Shown: one piece after another, positions 6,041 through 6,370 of the stretch
How positions within the stretch are numbered: the stretch's first letter is position 1
Layout: every line of letters begins with the position of its first letter
Assembly (NCBI GenBank): GCA_017648425.1
Contig: JAGCJD010000217.1
Span: forward strand, 1-6,370
Direction of reading: 5' to 3'
Source of the DNA: Clostridia bacterium
Lineage (GTDB): Bacteria > Bacillota > Clostridia > Oscillospirales > CAG-272
Length of the DNA stretch: 6,370 nt
Translations under genes and position numbers: made by a program
The notes under the pieces: generated by a model
What the model was told of the DNA's origin: nothing
Seen by the model: the letters and a program-made list of their open reading frames with translations, nothing else
The model's database searches: none

Positions 6041-6370
6041 ATGACAAAAAAACTAAAGTTATTTAAGGGAATTTTCTTGAGTTTCATGAGCGTGCTTTCG
6101 TTGGCAATGGCGCTCCACAATTTCGTGTGTATTGAGGAAACATATCTATACAATCCAAATCTTTCTCAACCAATATCCTATAAATTTTATGGAGCTAATT
6201 ATAGCATTTACGGTGATATTCAGCACAGTATAGCAGATGTTGGAAATAATGTTGATAAATTAAGCGAGCATGTTACATGGATGGGAGAGGAAATTTTTAG
6301 CTCCATGCTGTCAGGATTTGCATTCGTTTTTCTTCTTGTTTTCTTTGTGTGTCTTTATCTTGCAATAAAA
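6041..6370 (+). CDS. Unrecognised membrane protein, N-terminal 110 residues, 3'-truncated by the window
   Basis: The frame opens with ATG 6041, seven bases after GGGAGG (6028-6033), and remains open to the last base, so the C-terminus is outside the window. MTKKLKLFKG is a basic N-terminus. A hydrophobic segment at about 11-29 could be a signal anchor or uncleaved signal. A polar stretch at 30-87 contains aromatic runs (ETYLYNPN, YKFYGANYSIYGD) and an amphipathic part (SIADVGNNVDKLSEHV). A strong hydrophobic helix spans about 88-109. Positive-inside reasoning puts the N-terminus in the cytoplasm and the polar loop outside. I do not recognise the family. Composition is about 34% G+C by hand count, well below the upstream genes, suggesting accessory or acquired DNA. 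The gene lies directly behind the structured RNA and its terminator and probably depends on that leader for expression. Confidence 0.75.
   Translation, partial: MTKKLKLFKGIFLSFMSVLSLAMALHNFVCIEETYLYNPNLSQPISYKFYGANYSIYGDIQHSIADVGNNVDKLSEHVTWMGEEIFSSMLSGFAFVFLLVFFVCLYLAIK

Noticed and set aside
5707..6153. Two minus-strand ORFs of about 71-72 codons
   Set aside because: Antisense to the promoter, leader and membrane-protein start, with no convincing ribosome-binding site or promoter and no recognisable protein.
5815..6370. Type III toxin-antitoxin (ToxIN-like) locus
   Set aside because: The order promoter, pseudoknot RNA, terminator, ORF is similar, but there are no tandem antitoxin repeats and the ORF encodes a membrane protein unlike ToxN.

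Overview
The window looks like chromosomal DNA of a Gram-positive anaerobe of the Clostridia type. The evidence is strong GGAGG ribosome-binding sites 5-8 bases before starts, -35/-10 promoters with a TGTG-extended -10, intrinsic terminators with long T runs, and a meso-diaminopimelate D-dehydrogenase of the type found in many Clostridia. Gene order and protein families fit Oscillospiraceae or Lachnospiraceae, but species cannot be fixed from this sequence.

Layout. Bases 1-471 (+) are the C-terminal end of a membrane-type nucleotide-sugar epimerase/dehydratase (CapD/FlaA1/PglF family), whose start lies outside the window. A terminator hairpin at 482-526 separates it from a convergent two-gene operon on the minus strand. 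That operon is a SbcD/YhaO-like metallophosphoesterase (2771-3886) followed by a SbcC/YhaN-like ATPase (528-2774), with a 4-base overlap. The pair should form an Mre11-Rad50-like DNA-processing complex. The ATPase has a hydrophobic hairpin where classical SbcC/Rad50 carries a zinc hook, so it may be membrane-anchored. A compact divergent promoter region (3918-3967) serves this operon on one side and, on the other, a small Amidase_6 (papain-like, Cys/His) protein (3996-4595). Next comes a well-conserved diaminopimelate dehydrogenase (4670-5653) with its own promoter and a strong terminator. It links to lysine and meso-DAP peptidoglycan metabolism.

The last ~670 bases are different: clearly AT-rich and without a recognised family. 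A good promoter (5783-5811) drives a highly structured RNA. I can fold it by hand into a 14-bp closing helix, a 7-bp second helix, a hairpin, and a helix capped by a possible H-type pseudoknot. A UUCG-capped intrinsic terminator at 5991-6027 follows, and immediately after it a ribosome-binding site and the start of an unrecognised two-helix membrane protein (6041-6370, running off the window). No second promoter is visible between terminator and gene. The RNA is therefore best read as a cis-acting leader/attenuator or as a partner ncRNA of the membrane protein. It matches no riboswitch class I can recall and is the most interesting part of the window.
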